A DNA stretch of 64,000 nucleotides, taken from contig RQOL01000616.1 in the NCBI GenBank assembly GCA_013076295.1, positions 5,918,392 through 5,982,391 on the forward strand, in the 5' to 3' direction. The translations under genes and the position numbers were made by a program. The notes below the pieces were generated by a model. The model did no database searches. It worked only from the letters and a program-made list of their open reading frames with translations, and was not told the origin of the DNA. The stretch is from Sanderia malayensis. Its lineage: Eukaryota > Cnidaria > Scyphozoa > Semaeostomeae > Pelagiidae. How positions within the stretch are numbered: position 1 is the first letter of the stretch; each line of letters opens with the position of its first letter. Of this stretch, positions 39,801 through 53,100 are shown piece after piece.

Positions 39801-42800
39801 CTTTATAACACGCCAAAACCTCTCCAAAAGAGTTCACTTAAGTAGTTAAAATATCAGGCTTTGACAAAAATGGCCTAAATGTTGCAGAAAGAATGCAGGC
39901 TACAACACAAAGAAAGCAAAGCTTGTAACGTCTGAAAACTTCAACTAACCTTTGCATTTTCAGCTTCAGGTTTTGGAGTTGTCTTTTTTGTTTATAAATT
40001 GTGCAAAAGTGAAGAAATCCGTGGACCAAATAAGTATAAAAACGTTAGAATGTTGAGATAAAGTTCGGTGCATTCTTCATTACTTTAGCAATTCAACTAA
40101 TCTTATCATGAATGCATTGTTCTGTTCTCACTCACTCATTCACAGAGTGATTAACTGATGGTCAGTTGAGCAAATACAATAATAATATTCAAAAAACACA
40201 TGGCAGTTGCAGGGAAAATGAATACTTTAAAGTAAAAACTAAAAATTCAAAGCTTTGCAGAGGCTATGTATTGCGAAAAGAACTGGGTAGCATCACTGAC
40301 ACTCAACTTCTGATAATTCATTCAAATTTGATGTAAAATGTGTTGCAAAGATTTCAGAATTTTTGTGCGGTTTCCACTGATGTTTTAAACGAATCCCTTA
40401 ATGATCTAATGAACACAATATTCGCTAATGGTGACGCATTGAAAAGTAAAAGGCAATTTGTTTTGTTGATCGAGTATTTGTAATTACATTCCGTGTGAAT
40501 GAATACTCACAGCACATAACACCAGAGACTGTTGCTATGTGCACCTTGTAATATTCCTCAGTCAAATATTTTTGTCTGGATGAAATATTGGTAGTTTGGG
40601 AATTCAATATTTCAACGGATATGACAACCATACAAAAACAGATATAACGCAAAGTCAAGAATATATGTTTGAGGAAATGTAAATAACTCGCAAAAATGCA
40701 GCTCGACATATTTGAAGACATTCCTGAAATTCCTTGATAAGGAAGAGTTATTTGACTTCAAGATTAAAAACCCACACTTATTTATGAAATTTTGAAAAGA
40801 AAACAATTTTTCAATTGCAGAAATGAACAAACGTGGATTTATAATCCAACAACGAGCTGCTACGTAACAGAATTATGCATAAACAAATTTAAACAGCTCT
40901 CGCGTTGACTATTTTGATTCACTCCCATTCATTCTTGGGAAGCGATAAGTAAAGAAAACACTGAAAATTATGCCCCCAAACAGACAAACAAGTCTTGTGA
41001 ATGGGAGCACATGTTGCCAAGCGAAACCGAACAATGGTTGCTTGTCACATGGCATTTTCATGCCAGAGTTTAATGAAGCCGCCTATGAGAAAAACAAGAA
41101 ACAATAGTAGTCACGTGGAAGGAATACGTCACTTCCTTCGATCGGACCAATAGGAAACGACGTGGGACAATGGCAAAAGGTTTCCCTTTCACAGAGAATT
41201 CCATTACAGTTTTGTGTTGTCTGGAGAAATGTGGTTGAGTTAAGCGTTTCGCTGGGAAGTTGATTAATCTGAAGCACTCACTTATTAAATTCAAAACAAC
41301 AACTTTGCATACGCATAGACAGACACACGTCAAGCGAAATGGAGACAGCAAATTTATTGAAAAATGAAGGCATAACACAAAGACAAGAATCTCCTCTCGA
41401 TGTTTTATCACGGGCAGCTTCAATGATTCAGAAAGAAAGTTCGGGGATTATCGTGGAAAGTAAACTGAAAGAAGGTACCAAATATATTACATATTTATAC
41501 CGTTATGTTAACTCAATTTCCTTCTTAATAAGATAGAATCAGTTAAGACATCGTATCAAAAATACAACGATCTCTCTTGTGTATTTACGAAGCAGTAAAT
41601 TATTTCAATAGGTGCAGGAAGCAACGAGAAGTATTTTTATTCGAGAATTCATTAAATTCCAACGCGCTATATGCGTCAAACGTACGTGGCTTTTTCGACC
41701 ATGGCATTTGTGTTTTGAACTTTAGTCCCAAAACAACCTATGTCTTGTATTCTTACGAATTTTCCATCGTAATACACATATGTTAAAAGCATTTCCAAGC
41801 CATGTGCTCGCTTCCAAACAAGCATTCATAGTTGAACATGTGGATATGTTATCGTGTTGTATAAATAGGCAGGTGGGACTACAAAACTCACAACTTTTGT
41901 TTCATTTGATTTCGTTTCAACGTGAACGACGCACTCGGGCAAACATTGCAAAAATTAAATGCATCCCTCGATAACGCCATTAACAGTTAAGAGTTTACTC
42001 TTGATAATAAGGATTTGCTATTATCCCCGAATTTGAATCAGTTTGCACGCTGTCTGGTGTGTAGTTTGTGTTGCTTCAATTGGGAAAATGAAAAGCGTAA
42101 AAAAGAGTTGTTTTGTTTCATTAAAACCATGCTTCGTCAGGCCAGACAGTGCGGACAGATAATTTTCATCAACAAATAATAATAATAGTTATTTTGAAGT
42201 TTCCGACATTTAAGACCATTTCCGTCGTAATGATGTAGGACAACAAGTCAAAAAGCGAAATTTAACAGAAGCGTGTCATGGTTTCCCCCAGATACTTTGG
42301 AATACTCAAGATAGCTGGAACTTTAATAATATCGAAAACCAGAAAGGGAAGTGCCGATATTTTGCTCATCACTGAAGAAATATATCTTCGCCATTTAAAA
42401 ACTTGGCCGTTAGACAACAAATTGTTGACGGTTTTAAGGCCATTTTCTCTCATCGGAGATTTATTGTCCTGGATGTAAAAACACTTCCATTATGAAGACA
42501 CGTTGTTTTTCAGCCAAAACCACTAATGTAAAACGGCTATTGAAGACAATAGTGCTTTGTTTCGCGAACATATTGGATTGTGGTAATATTGTATTAGTCA
42601 TGCAAACCGAAATCCTAAATTATGATTGGCTGGGCGATCTGGGATGGGACCTTTCTTTCGCATCTCATTATGTAATGAAGGATTTGTGTAGTGTAATGCT
42701 AATATGTTTACGAAAATCACCCTTCGGAATAACAAAACTCCACCTTGTATTATTGTGTAATTGTCCTAATTTCGTAAACATCGAAAAAGAGAAACCGGAT

Positions 42801-45800
42801 GGATGACATCACACGCACAGAAACTATATCAGGTCAATTTTTCTCCAATTACGTCATCTCATGCTGTGAAAGTGTATAAAAAATAATCCAAGCACACTGT
42901 TATTGATTCTCGATGCTGCAGTCATGGAATGGTCCCAGCGAGAAAATAATGGCATGATATTTTCAAAGTAAATCCTCTGCAGTCTTATTTGGATCACGAA
43001 AGTTTTGCAGCATGCTGTGAAAAAATTAAATAAATTTAACTTACGTCATCTTTCAACCATTGTAATTTGACTTCAGTGTCATGACCTGAAACAGTTGTGT
43101 CCACCTTTTCTTTGTGACAAACATTTGATACCTATTATAAAATATCAAAAATAACCACTTTAAGAAACCAGAATTCAAGTCCTTTCTCAGCCATAAATGT
43201 TTACGAATTTTCAATTACCATTTCTGAAATATATCCGAGAGAAATCTTTACTAACCGAAAATCGAAACTATCAAAATTTGTCAACAACAAAATTTCAAAT
43301 ATTCTTTCTTGATCAAAGGTACGGAAAGAGAAAGAAGTTCTGACAGCGGATTTGAAGACGGTCCCAATTCACCGACAAAAATGCATTCATTGCCAGTGTT
43401 CAGTTCATCTTCCAAGATCATGGTTCACAAGGAGAAGAGAGAGAAAAGACAACAGGACAGAAAGTGCACAACTGGTGCCCCAGGATTCTTCACCAAGGAA
43501 AGCGTAGGAAAAGATTTAACTGCCAAACATGAAGATGACATAAAAAGGTACAAATCTTCCTCCTCTAAACCCCATATACACGGAGACCTCCTTTCTGTTG
43601 TCCATTATCGTTTGTTGTACAGTCTCGTCTCTTTGTTGGCAGTGGACGTAAATTACAGTATTTTTATTTAACGTGCCAACAATTTGCTGAATGAATGGAT
43701 GCGCGAGGATGATTAATAATTCTTCTCGTTTTGTATTATTTCCAGACACACCGGCAAAGCATCTCCGGTCGTTTGCAGCAGGAATGACTGCAGAGAATGC
43801 ATCGATGTATCACAGAAACAAAGCCCAAAACAACAGGCGACAGATGTCAATTATCGTGATGCATATAACAGGCACGTGCAGCAGGTAAGAGACTCGCCTT
43901 CTAATAGAATCAAGGTTGAGAAAGAAGAACATCTGCATGATAAATACAGCGCACCGGATAAGGATGAACGAGAGCACAGGATCTATAGATACCCGAGGAT
44001 CCCACCTCCTCCTCTCATCTCTCTGCACCCACATCCATTCTCGTGGTTGCCTCCACCCTACCCGTCACCACTGTCCCTAGTCAGACGTCAGTCGGTGATC
44101 ACGTCAGCCAGCTGTCCGCAGTCCTATACCTCGTCCGAAGGTGGCATGTCGCTGTGTCCTTGCATCGACCCGAAATGCGGCATGCAAGCTGCCTACCCAT
44201 TCGGCAGCACAGGCAGTGGCAGTGGCAAGAACTTGAAAAGCCCGTCTGATATCATGAAAAGAGAAGTTTTCACGGCTGTTCCCCCCGGCTTTGAGCTCCC
44301 GACGGTAGAAGAGCACTTTCGGAAGAGTCTGGGTGACGGCTACGATGATCTGGCTGTCCCAGCCGAGTCACTGAATAGCGTGGATGAACATTTTGCCAAA
44401 GCGTTGGGCAACACATGGTACAATATCAAGTACAAGAAATGCGTCGATCCAACTGCATTCAGAACAAGGGACAGGGTCTTAACTGGCTGCAACCTTTAGA
44501 TATCAGCACCATGCATGTTGTACCGACTACAAGTGACATGGAAAAATGTTAATATATTACGGAGCAACTCTGTACCGAAAATGCGGAGGAGCTGTGTCGG
44601 ATGCTTTTGAATTCATTGAAAGTCAAAGTGGTGAACTTTTTAAAAACGACTGTTTCAGTTTTATGAAGCACAGTAATAATAATTAGTCTTATTATAAACA
44701 ATGACTGTTTGAAGAAACGTAAAAACAAAGTTTCATTTCGCTGCTTATTTGTGAGATATTTTTTGACAATTTGCAAATTTGCTACATGGTTTATTTTTGT
44801 AGAAATAACACCGTGCTTTAGTTTTTCTTATCGTTTGCTCCACGTGCTAATGTTAATATAATATCTGACGTCTATTAGAGAGAAGAGGAGAAAATCATAC
44901 TTATAATATTTCTAAAATTAACTGTAGCTAGTGCTTGTAGATGAAATAGGAGTCGAGATATTTTCGTGTATTTAAATGTAACGTAATTTCATGTAGTTTG
45001 TTGTATTGTCTGTTGTTATATTTAAAATCTCGTTTCACGAATGTTATATAGAGTGGGGAATAATAAAGAATAATCGTAGTGAAAATAACGATGGATTCTT
45101 TGGGTGTGACGTTTCTTGTTTACCATGCGGCAGAGAGAAAACGTGCACGGTTGTTGCACTTGCAGATAGAGGCTATCGCTTTCAATTTCCGTTACTTGGA
45201 CGGCCAAAAGAAAAGGCTTTTGAAAAAACACAAATAATCAATTCTGCAATTTCATTTGCAAATGCTGAAAGGCTTATCTCAAAACATCTTTGTTTGCAAC
45301 GACTGATAATATCTCATATTGAAATGAAACTATTCACAATAAAAAAGCTTTAGTCTAAATCTTGTCTCTAATGAAGCGGGATGGAAGTCGTTCCCCAATT
45401 TCGAATTGTTCTTCCAGAAAGGCATTGTAATTACTTATCTGTGGTCAATCTCCGCTTAATTTCGTGTAGGTGTAGCCTTTAGAATGAGTCAGATTGAACC
45501 GTTATCAAAACACTGAAAGTAGCCTTGCCATGACCGAGGTGTAAAGAGAGGGGGAGAGGGTAAATCAGAAACAACTATTCACCAAAATTGATCAAAGACA
45601 TTATTGTATTAGAAACGTTGGATCGAGGCTGGTTATGGGCGCGGGTTGTAACAATAAGAAAGAACAAGGTTGTTCCTTGTTCTATCACCCTTTTAATTGA
45701 CGCATTACTCATGCAGTGGTTCTATTACTGAAGGTTTGTCGTATGAACACAGGTGGATAGAATAGAGGCATTAGGATTTCCACTCACCTCGCACAGCGCA

Positions 45801-46008
45801 TTGGATTACTCCTATTATCTTCGTCTTTGCATGCAACAATGCCATATCAGCTGCTTCCAAAGCGTTTCGCACAATGGTTTCTCTTCGTCAGACGCCACTC
45901 AACTCAGAAAGCTTTGTCTGCCATCACAAACAAGCTGAATTAGATTAGCAGATGTGCGTTGTGGAAGAGAATGTCGAGGCAAAAACACAAGGTACTCACC
46001 ATTATCAT
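27894..46008 (-). CDS. LMO7/LIMCH1-like protein with coiled coil and C-terminal LIM domain
   Basis: Exons placed by GT-AG sites and continuous phase: 46000-46038 (start MIM at 46008), 43045-43131, 38474-38542, 35331-35575, 31228-31603, 30568-30819, 28153-30255 and 27894-27916 (stop). The large exon has a long charged region of alternating RD/RE/SR dipeptides, then LLADIISVDN and a helical EEEQFWNRQVELRRWRESQE segment rich in Lys/Glu (coiled coil), and near its end one LIM zinc-binding domain with ligands CAAC...HLLC, CVVC and CTNC. LIM domains bind protein partners and no enzyme activity is expected. LMO7/LIMCH1 proteins act at actin and adherens junctions; a calponin-homology domain was not seen, so orthology is tentative. 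A possible non-coding leader exon ends at a donor near 46840. The first two coding exons are small and least certain. Confidence 0.7.
30336..30425. repeat. Fragment of dispersed GGGGCTTAAT-type repeat
   Basis: Intronic piece with AGGGAGGGCTAACTAG and GGGGCTTAATGAGAGG words, similar in style to the repeats at 22380-22460, 25140-25205, 53361-53489 and 57461-57545. Boundaries not clear. Confidence 0.4.
31917..34199. mobile_element. Long-TIR (about 650 bases) DNA element, TA target duplication
   Basis: Inverted termini starting GACAGGGAATTTCTTGTAAC extend from 31917 to about 32570 and from about 33543 to 34199. Arms are near-identical across the whole length with a few substitutions. TA flanks each end (31915-31916, 34200-34201). 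The roughly 970-base interior holds a short minus-strand frame at 32686-32880 (SLPPDPDSVEHAIMHVHYQV), whose LPP...H...YQ pattern resembles C-terminal pieces of transposon-borne proteins that I recall from invertebrate genomes, and broken plus-strand frames. It is probably a decayed, non-autonomous copy. It lies in an intron of the LIM gene. Confidence 0.75.
35927..37616. mobile_element. Long-TIR (about 330 bases) DNA element with internal CGTGA subrepeats
   Basis: Inverted arms from AGACATGCAAG at 35927 to about 36255, and from about 37290 to 37616, match closely. Inside each arm the unit TTCGTGAATCGTGTCGTGAT recurs two or three times. The interior has plus-strand frames 36123-36341 and 36566-36808; the second contains ETWTKYFCLLPNPTDDKVPS, which resembles a segment of HECT-associated mobile proteins in cnidarians (recalled pattern, weak). 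Both frames are degenerate. Target duplication not clear. Intronic in the LIM gene. Confidence 0.7.
39421..39575. repeat. Dispersed-repeat fragment with GGCGTTTAAT core
   Basis: Contains TTAAACGCC and GGCGTTTAATTGAAAG in opposite orientations around 39445-39510, followed by a GGGGGCGCATAAACG word. Resembles the repeat style at 2130-2280. No coding content. Confidence 0.35.
41339..44499 (+). CDS. VGLL4: Vestigial-like 4 (TEAD-binding transcription cofactor)
   Basis: Three exons, 41339-41474, 43319-43547 and 43746-44499, join in phase. The N-terminus has SPLDVLSRAASMIQ, nearly identical to the opening of vertebrate VGLL4. The third exon has RRQSVITSASC and a Cys-rich CPCIDPKC stretch, as in VGLL4, followed by two TONDU motifs, VEEHFRKSLG and VDEHFAKALGNTW. 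VGLL4 competes with Yorkie/YAP for TEAD factors through the paired TONDU motifs and so restrains Hippo-pathway output in the nucleus. The linker is Pro-rich (about residues 170-210). The stop TAG is followed by an AT-rich 3' UTR with AATAAA near 45340. The large first intron contains an exon of the opposite-strand LIM gene. Confidence 0.93.
44500..45999. other. VGLL4 3' UTR and intron of the LIM gene
   Basis: AT-rich plus-strand trailer. Poly(A)-type AATAAA words occur at about 45060 and 45340. The short frames here have no recognisable similarity. Confidence 0.45.
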
Positions 46009-46263
46009 AGCCTCAAGAGAATCGAGCAAAATAAACGTCTGGAATTTTTAATTAATTTTTAGTGACGGATAAGTCGTATAATGACGTATGGTAAATACTT
46101 TGCATAATAAGAGGGGAATTTGTGGAATCTGTGAATTTGCAGAAAAACAACGATGTAACGATGTAAATTGAGGAAACAAAAATGCATCCCAACATCAGGA
46201 ATGCGTTAATCAGTGGGTGTATGGGTATATTCTCCTGTTAAGCAGCTCAAGAGAACATACACT

Positions 46264-46541
46264 AAAGCTAAGGGGCCACGAGGGACATTTTTCATGCGCA
46301 TGCAATGCAACATTGCTCCATTGCAAGCGCACGAAAAAGCTCGCTCGTGGCCCATGGTAATACCTCCTCTGCAATGCAACAAATAACACTGTATGGAGCA
46401 AAAAATTAAAAAGTCTTTCCAACAATTTGTACCTGGCTCCACGAGGAACATTTTCAGGCCCACGCTATGGGACATGTTGCATAACGTGTCCACATGTTGC
46501 ATAACGCATGAAAAATGTTCCTCGTGCCGCCTTACCTTAAG
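46264..46541. mobile_element. Nested inverted-repeat element
   Basis: Outer arms AAGGGGCCACGAGGGACATT (left, about 46268) and the complementary AAAAATGTTCCTCGTGCCGCC (right, ending about 46541), with a second inner pair built from GGCCACGAG and TTGCATTGCA words at 46300-46380. It behaves as a foldback/MITE-like element upstream of the LIM gene start. Target duplication not resolved. Confidence 0.5.
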
Positions 46542-46640
46542 TTATATATATGCAAAGACAAATATATATGGCTCATCGTATCAAGCCCCCTGATCAATAC
46601 AGCTACAATTATCTGTACTGGAAATGTGATATATATGTGA

Positions 46641-46697
46641 TATTTTCTCTTGTTTTAAGATGTCCATATAAAGGACCCCTTAAAACAAGAGAAAATT
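46641..46697. repeat. Strong hairpin, 18-base stem
   Basis: ATTTTCTCTTGTTTTAAG is followed about 20 bases later by its exact complement. No coding content or poly(A) signal is linked to it. Confidence 0.6.
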
Positions 46698-47113
46698 CCA
46701 AGCACGAGAAGCTGTGAATCTGGTCTTTGAACCTCTTCACAGCACAATCTCTACCCTCGAACTCCAATAGAAAACAGTATTATTCACCAGGATTCATTCA
46801 AAGTTAGTCACATCGGAGTCTCGAGGAATATTTCTTACCTTCGTTCAGTATTCAGTAGTCCAAAGGAGGGAGGGAGCAAACAATCCATTCATTTCACGTT
46901 GGCTCACAAAGATGGTGGCAGATGGGATCGTGGGAACAACATCAAGGCTATATATCAAAAGATGGAGTTATCAACCGCAAAGAAACCAAACCCAAAATAC
47001 ACCACCATTCAATTGCATCCAAATTGAGTTTGTCACTATACACGTGATACGAGATACGAGATCATAGAAATCGTTTGTTTTTCATTAAAATAAGAATACT
47101 GGGGCTTCTTATC

Positions 47114-50100
47114 TTATGTCTTCTTGACTCCGGCAAACAATGTCTGACCATGGTACTGTTTCAAATCCGTTTGCTTGGGAATTTCTGCAAACAAAACGAA
47201 ATCATTTGTACTATGTTTGGAATTAGAACACTATAACATAGTATAACATAGTACAACAAGAAAATAATGTCGATGTTTGTTCACTGTGGATTTTGTGTTT
47301 TCGTTACACTGTTGTAGCAGTTATCGCATCCTGAAGGGATTAGGCTATGGTTTTCCGAACTTCAATAGCTTCAAACATTTAAAACACATATTTTGTAACA
47401 TATTTTGAAAGGTGTTTTCAGCTTAACTGATCAGTATCTGCAAAGCTGTCCGCCATAAACAATACTAAAATCCTTTCAAGATATTTCTCACTCTCCTAAA
47501 CACACCATTTTTACACCAACTTTATTCATCAATCCATTCACTTTTTTACCTATTCTCCTCTCAATCGCTGAATTGCATAGGCAACTCAATCATATCCACG
47601 CACCTGGTACATGCATCAGATAGAAGCAAACGTGCTTACCTTGGCTGACAGAGGCATCAGTCGCCAGAACTACATTCAATCCACGCAGACCAAAAATTGC
47701 TGCAACCTGCAGTGAAAAAATAAAACGTTACATGTAAATATAATGACATATTCTTTGTGAATTTCTTTGACATAAAAATTGGGTTTGAAAGCATAAAATC
47801 AAAGTGAAATTTGAGCTTCTTGGAACAGCCGTACCACTCTTTTCACTGGCTGCTATAATATACCTCTTCATGGTATCGCGTACCCCGATAAAAATGATAC
47901 ATACTTATGTTGCATTGGGGGCATCAAAGAAATATTGATTGGGCACTGATTACAGAGCGCTCACACACAGGGACTCCCTACCCACAACACGTTCCATTCA
48001 ACATGTGGCTCTTGCGCAAGCAATGGGGATCTTTGAATCTCGTGGAATAACAAGGCATCTTATCATATCTTATCATATATTATCATAATTATAAACTGTT
48101 GAAATATATTATAATACATTATAACAACAGTGTTCATACCTGACGTTTCAATTCCTCAACACTCAAGGGGAAGTCTCCACGTGGGTTTTCAAGTAAAACG
48201 GTGGCGTGCTTTCCTTTCGCACCCTGCCTTGGATTAGTATCAACAAGCTCGACATTAACGAAACTGCAAACAGGACCCGGGGCATCTTGCTGCACCTGCG
48301 CAGTGCCGCGGTATATCCACAGCTTCAATTTGGCTCCCTTCACCTGTGAGTGAAATAAATACAACATTAGATTAAAGCGCAGTTAACATTCGTTATCATG
48401 ACTACAATACAACCTCTGTGTAGCAGAAACATGTGTATTCAAGTAGTGATGAGCTGTCTGTTGTACAGAATATTACTATGATAGCTCCGATACCTTCCAG
48501 AACCAATGTTTCATAAAACAAAGGTCTGCTGCGAGGAAGTTCCACTATAACCGTACATCATAATTCCTTAAGTATTTAAGCGTGAATTTACACTGCTAAC
48601 CCCTTAAAATAGCGAGAACATCTTTTATTTACACCAGGAAATTATATCTTTTAAGGGGGTAAGACACGTCAACATTCAAGCTCCACCTTTATGTGTGTAT
48701 ATACAGTGGAAGGAGCTGATATGAGTTTATAGGCAAAGATAAAAACACGCGAAAAAATAAAACAGGACCACATAACCCCCTGGAATTGTATCAATTGACA
48801 CTGCTGTCAATGAGATAGACGGGAGTATGATGACATCAATTCATATCATCCATACCTCTGTTTCTTCTTCAATGGCTTCCTTGAGGCCTCTTGGACCGGG
48901 TGCTTTGACAATCGGTTTCTTCACACTGTCAGTCAGATAACTCGAGTGAGATTCGACTATTGCAGCCAGAGATTTAGCCGCAGCCCGTTCGACGTCAGTC
49001 GAGCCGATTGCTAAAACTTCATACGCAATTGTGATGTCATCGGTTGGCACGAGTTTGGCCTGGGTGAAAATAAAAACCGCATTGTGGTTAATATAGAAAA
49101 CAATACATCAATGCAGCTTGCTACAGCAAAGGATACTGTTGCTCATAAAAGACTTCTATGAGCAGGTATTAGAAACAGTAATAGGAATAACACTACATGC
49201 CCTCAAAAATAGAATGATAGCAGTAAAAAATCTGAACGGCAGTACAATAGCAAATGGATAGCAGTACTATAGCAAATAGATAGTAAATAGACAACAAATA
49301 GATTGTAAATAACAAGCAATACAATAACAAATGGATAGCAGTGCGATGATAGCGAATAGATAGCAAGAGCACATGTAAGATGACCAGTCAATTCACCAAA
49401 TTACCTTTTTGCGAAGTCTTTGTATACGATTGACAACCTCTCTTGCAATTCCTTCGTTCATCATGCTCTGGTCAGGAGTTATGTCCAACAATATCAAAAC
49501 CTAAATCAATCGCAGCTAATCGTCATGAGCAGAGCAGTAATAAGGACTTCATACAGTTCAGTTGGCTTAGAGTATCTTTCACGTACGACTAAATGAGCAA
49601 TCAATCTCACCTCTCCATCAGAATGAGGCTCGTACTTCAAAGACAGCTCTTCGTGGTCTCCAAATGTGTAGTTAAGCTGCAAAGAGAGAATCAGCAAAAT
49701 GTTATTTTTACTTGAAATAATAAAAATAAAATAAAAAGTGACATTAGACTTGCCTTGAGATCAGTTCCAGAAAGTTCATGTCCGGCAACAGTCAATTTAC
49801 CGATCTCTTGAAATTGCTTTAGTTCTTCTTCCTTCACATCTAAGAACAAGTAAATCACAGAAAATTAGTCGCAAACAAAACTCCTTACTAACAAATAGAC
49901 ACTTCTATAATACCAAAGGGTCTGCAAAGTGGATAGAATAACACTGCAATGTTCCTGGTGTCATACTTGAGTTCCTCTGAAGGACAGCTCCTTATCTATC
50001 ACTCTAATACTTGATATAATTTTAAGTGAGGGTCACCTTTCAAAGCTTCCAAGACCTTTTTGAAATCTCCTTTTAATCGCCGACCGAGGATCTGAAAGTC

Positions 50101-53100
50101 CGCATCGGCCCTGAGCTTCAAGCCATACTTCTCTTTGTCAGAAGATATAGTCAGTTTCTTTACATTCAACTCCTGTTAAAGCACATAATTCAAATCATCA
50201 AGTCAACATAGGCTTAAAAAGGTATTAATTCATCCTTCAATATTCGCTCTCAACCACCACAACCTTGAGTTATAATGTGACTCAAGAAAAGAAATAGATA
50301 CGTGAACATTCTCAGCAATTCTCAAACAGGGATATATCGACTTAGAGGTTTCTATTCAATTCAAAGACTATAAAAAGACATTCAAAAGAATCTCTAAAAA
50401 TAGACCATCCTTCTCGGTTCCGGAATGTCAACATGACCACTGGAGCTAAAAGCAGATATACATTTCCGGGCTAAATTCTCAAACACTGACGCATACTGGT
50501 ATTGTAACAATGAGCTTTGCTGAAATCTTACCTCGGATATGTAGCTATTGAGTGAGGATACGTCAGAAAGATACGTCGAATCTTTGTGGATGACAATAAC
50601 CTCAGGAAGTGGATACTTGAAGAAAAACCAACACGAGGCTTAAAACACATACGAGGCTTAGGATTCACGGCATAACATAAATAACAAGAACTGGTGAATA
50701 CACTCTTGGTCATACATCTTAGTACATAAGACAAGCGTGCCAAAGAGCATCTTTACAGCCAGGTATAGTTCTGTGAAGTATTTTGAGGTGAAACACAATC
50801 CAGTAGTAATACATACTTTAATAGGCAGTGTTTTCCTGTCTCTTGCAACTCTTCCCAGCTCAATAACAGTCTGCATACGCGACACAGCTCTTTCGACTTC
50901 TTCATGGATGAACTCGGTTCTGAAAAAACAACATAGCATCTTATTTAAACCACCCAAGTTGTACCAGACAAAAGCAACAGTAAGTGATGAAGTTGTAGCA
51001 GATCAAGGTAAAAGTCGTCACAAATAAAGATAAAGCTAAATACTATTTAAAATCGCTGCAAATAGACATAAAGCTAATTGCAACGATGTGAAAGATGGAG
51101 CCCAAACTGAATGATGCAGGCAAAGAAGACGGAGTGAAAGGTAAAAACAATGCCAAACTAAAGAAAATATAGATAATAAGACTGAGTGAAGATAAATGGC
51201 ACAACTGTGGTAAAAAGTTACAACAGTGGTGCCATTAATAGCAATAGCAAGACTAATATAATGAGTTATTTCTTACCTTGCTTTGGGTAGCATCAGGTAA
51301 TGGACACTTGCATCGTCTACGTCACTTCCGTTCTCCTCTTTGACAATGAAGTGCTTCAGGTTCTGGTACATGTGCTCGGTCAAAAATGGCGTAAATGGAC
51401 TCATGACCTTCACCATTGTCAGGACAACAGAGAACAGCGTGTGCAATGCAATGTCACTATCTTTAGGCCCAAACTCACCCTGAAAGCAATACGCAATGAT
51501 AAAGAGACATTTGATAATCACACATATACGTGTATGGTGGACAACAAACACAAGCCAGAATGAAAAGGTGCGGTATAGTGAGGTTATGCTAGCAACGACC
51601 AGAGACAGTAAGAGTTAGGTGAATTGTATTCTGTTGAAAATGAAAGACAAGATTAGATCCTAAGTCAAATTACCTTCAATCTCTTTCTGTTTGATCTTAC
51701 ATACCAATTTGTTAGATTATCAATGAATTTCACAAGTCGGGGAACAACGGTGTACAATCTATAAGCTGAAGATAAAGATATCTGTAGTTGTCAATAAAAA
51801 ATTACAAAGAATCAAGACTCATAAAGATTAGCAAAACAGAGTCAAATAGTATACAAACGAAGCAAAGAACGGAGAAGAAATTATAGGTACGTTAAAATTT
51901 CAACTTACCATCCATTTCTTGCTTGACAAAGAGTAACAAACTCTGAGTAAAAGACAGAATCCACCGATCCATGTAATTACTGGATTCTTGGAGCTTCTTT
52001 TCTTCATAAACAAAATCTACGCCATGGTCCTAATGAAAAGAGATGAATTCTTTCGAATAGATTCTCATTTTCACAGACAATGGAAAAACTCACAGAGCAA
52101 ATACTATAAGCTAATACAAAAAAATACCAAAGTCCTAACAAGAGCAAATCAGAAGAGATCTATAAGCGGTGTTAGAAAATAGCTTCATGTGACACACTGA
52201 AAGCAAGTAACATGCATTGAAATGGGATTAGTTGTTGTAAATACCACGCAGTTTATGCAAACCTCTCACATAACATACTTCATTTTCTTATATTCACTTT
52301 CCATTTAATCCGGAGTTTCTTACTGAGTAAGACCAATAATAGCAGTAAGATAATGACAGTACAGTAGACAAGTGCTTACCTTGTTGAAAAGCTCGATGTT
52401 TTGAACCAAAAAGCGGTATGCATTATACCACGGTAGAAAGACGTCTTTAATCACGTCCTTCACGCCAGATTCTTGGAAGCGTAGCGTGTCGGCCCTCACA
52501 ACTGGTGAGTTGATAAGATACAACCTAAAAATTGAAAGAATTTTACAATAAAAAGAATCCAAACACAAAATAATGTCGCATATTAGTTACATTTGTCACC
52601 CCAAGGTACCTATGTTATTTCAATAGTTAAATGACACATATGTGTGTGTGGAAAGCAAATATTTTAACTTGTAGCACTTTACAGCACTATACTTCATGAA
52701 TGTACTTAAGCCCTTCAATGGACAGAAACTTCAGTTTCAAAGAGAGAGATAATCATATTATGACAGATCGTTAATAGTTGGCCAACGTTAGTGTTCATTT
52801 CAGACCTTCGTAAGTGTTCTTCAAACTTACCTCAGTGCGTCTGAACCATATTTGTTGACGACTTCCAACGGATCAGGGTAGTTCTTCTTTCTTTTACTCA
52901 TCTTTGCACCATCCCTGATAAAAAACGACCAAGAGTCACAGAAAAACAGAGAAATAATCACAAAAATAGACATTCACAACCACTTCATAACTACTTACGA
53001 GGCAAGGACAAGTCCGTTGACGATGAGATTCTTGAAAGGAGGCTTATCAAACAGGGCGGTCGACAGCACAAGCAAAGTGTAAAACCTTTGAAAAATAAAA

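Noticed and set aside
40425..41423. Minus-strand frames of up to 117 codons
   Set aside because: No similarity; lie upstream of VGLL4 in intron sequence of the LIM gene without matching splice phase.
42492..42806. Plus-strand frame of 104 codons in VGLL4 intron 1
   Set aside because: No similarity, no splice context and ordinary AT-rich composition.
46840..46920. Minus-strand exon with ATG before a GT donor as start of the LIM protein
   Set aside because: The open ATG frame ends in phase 2 and hits a stop when joined to 46000-46038; kept only as a possible untranslated leader.
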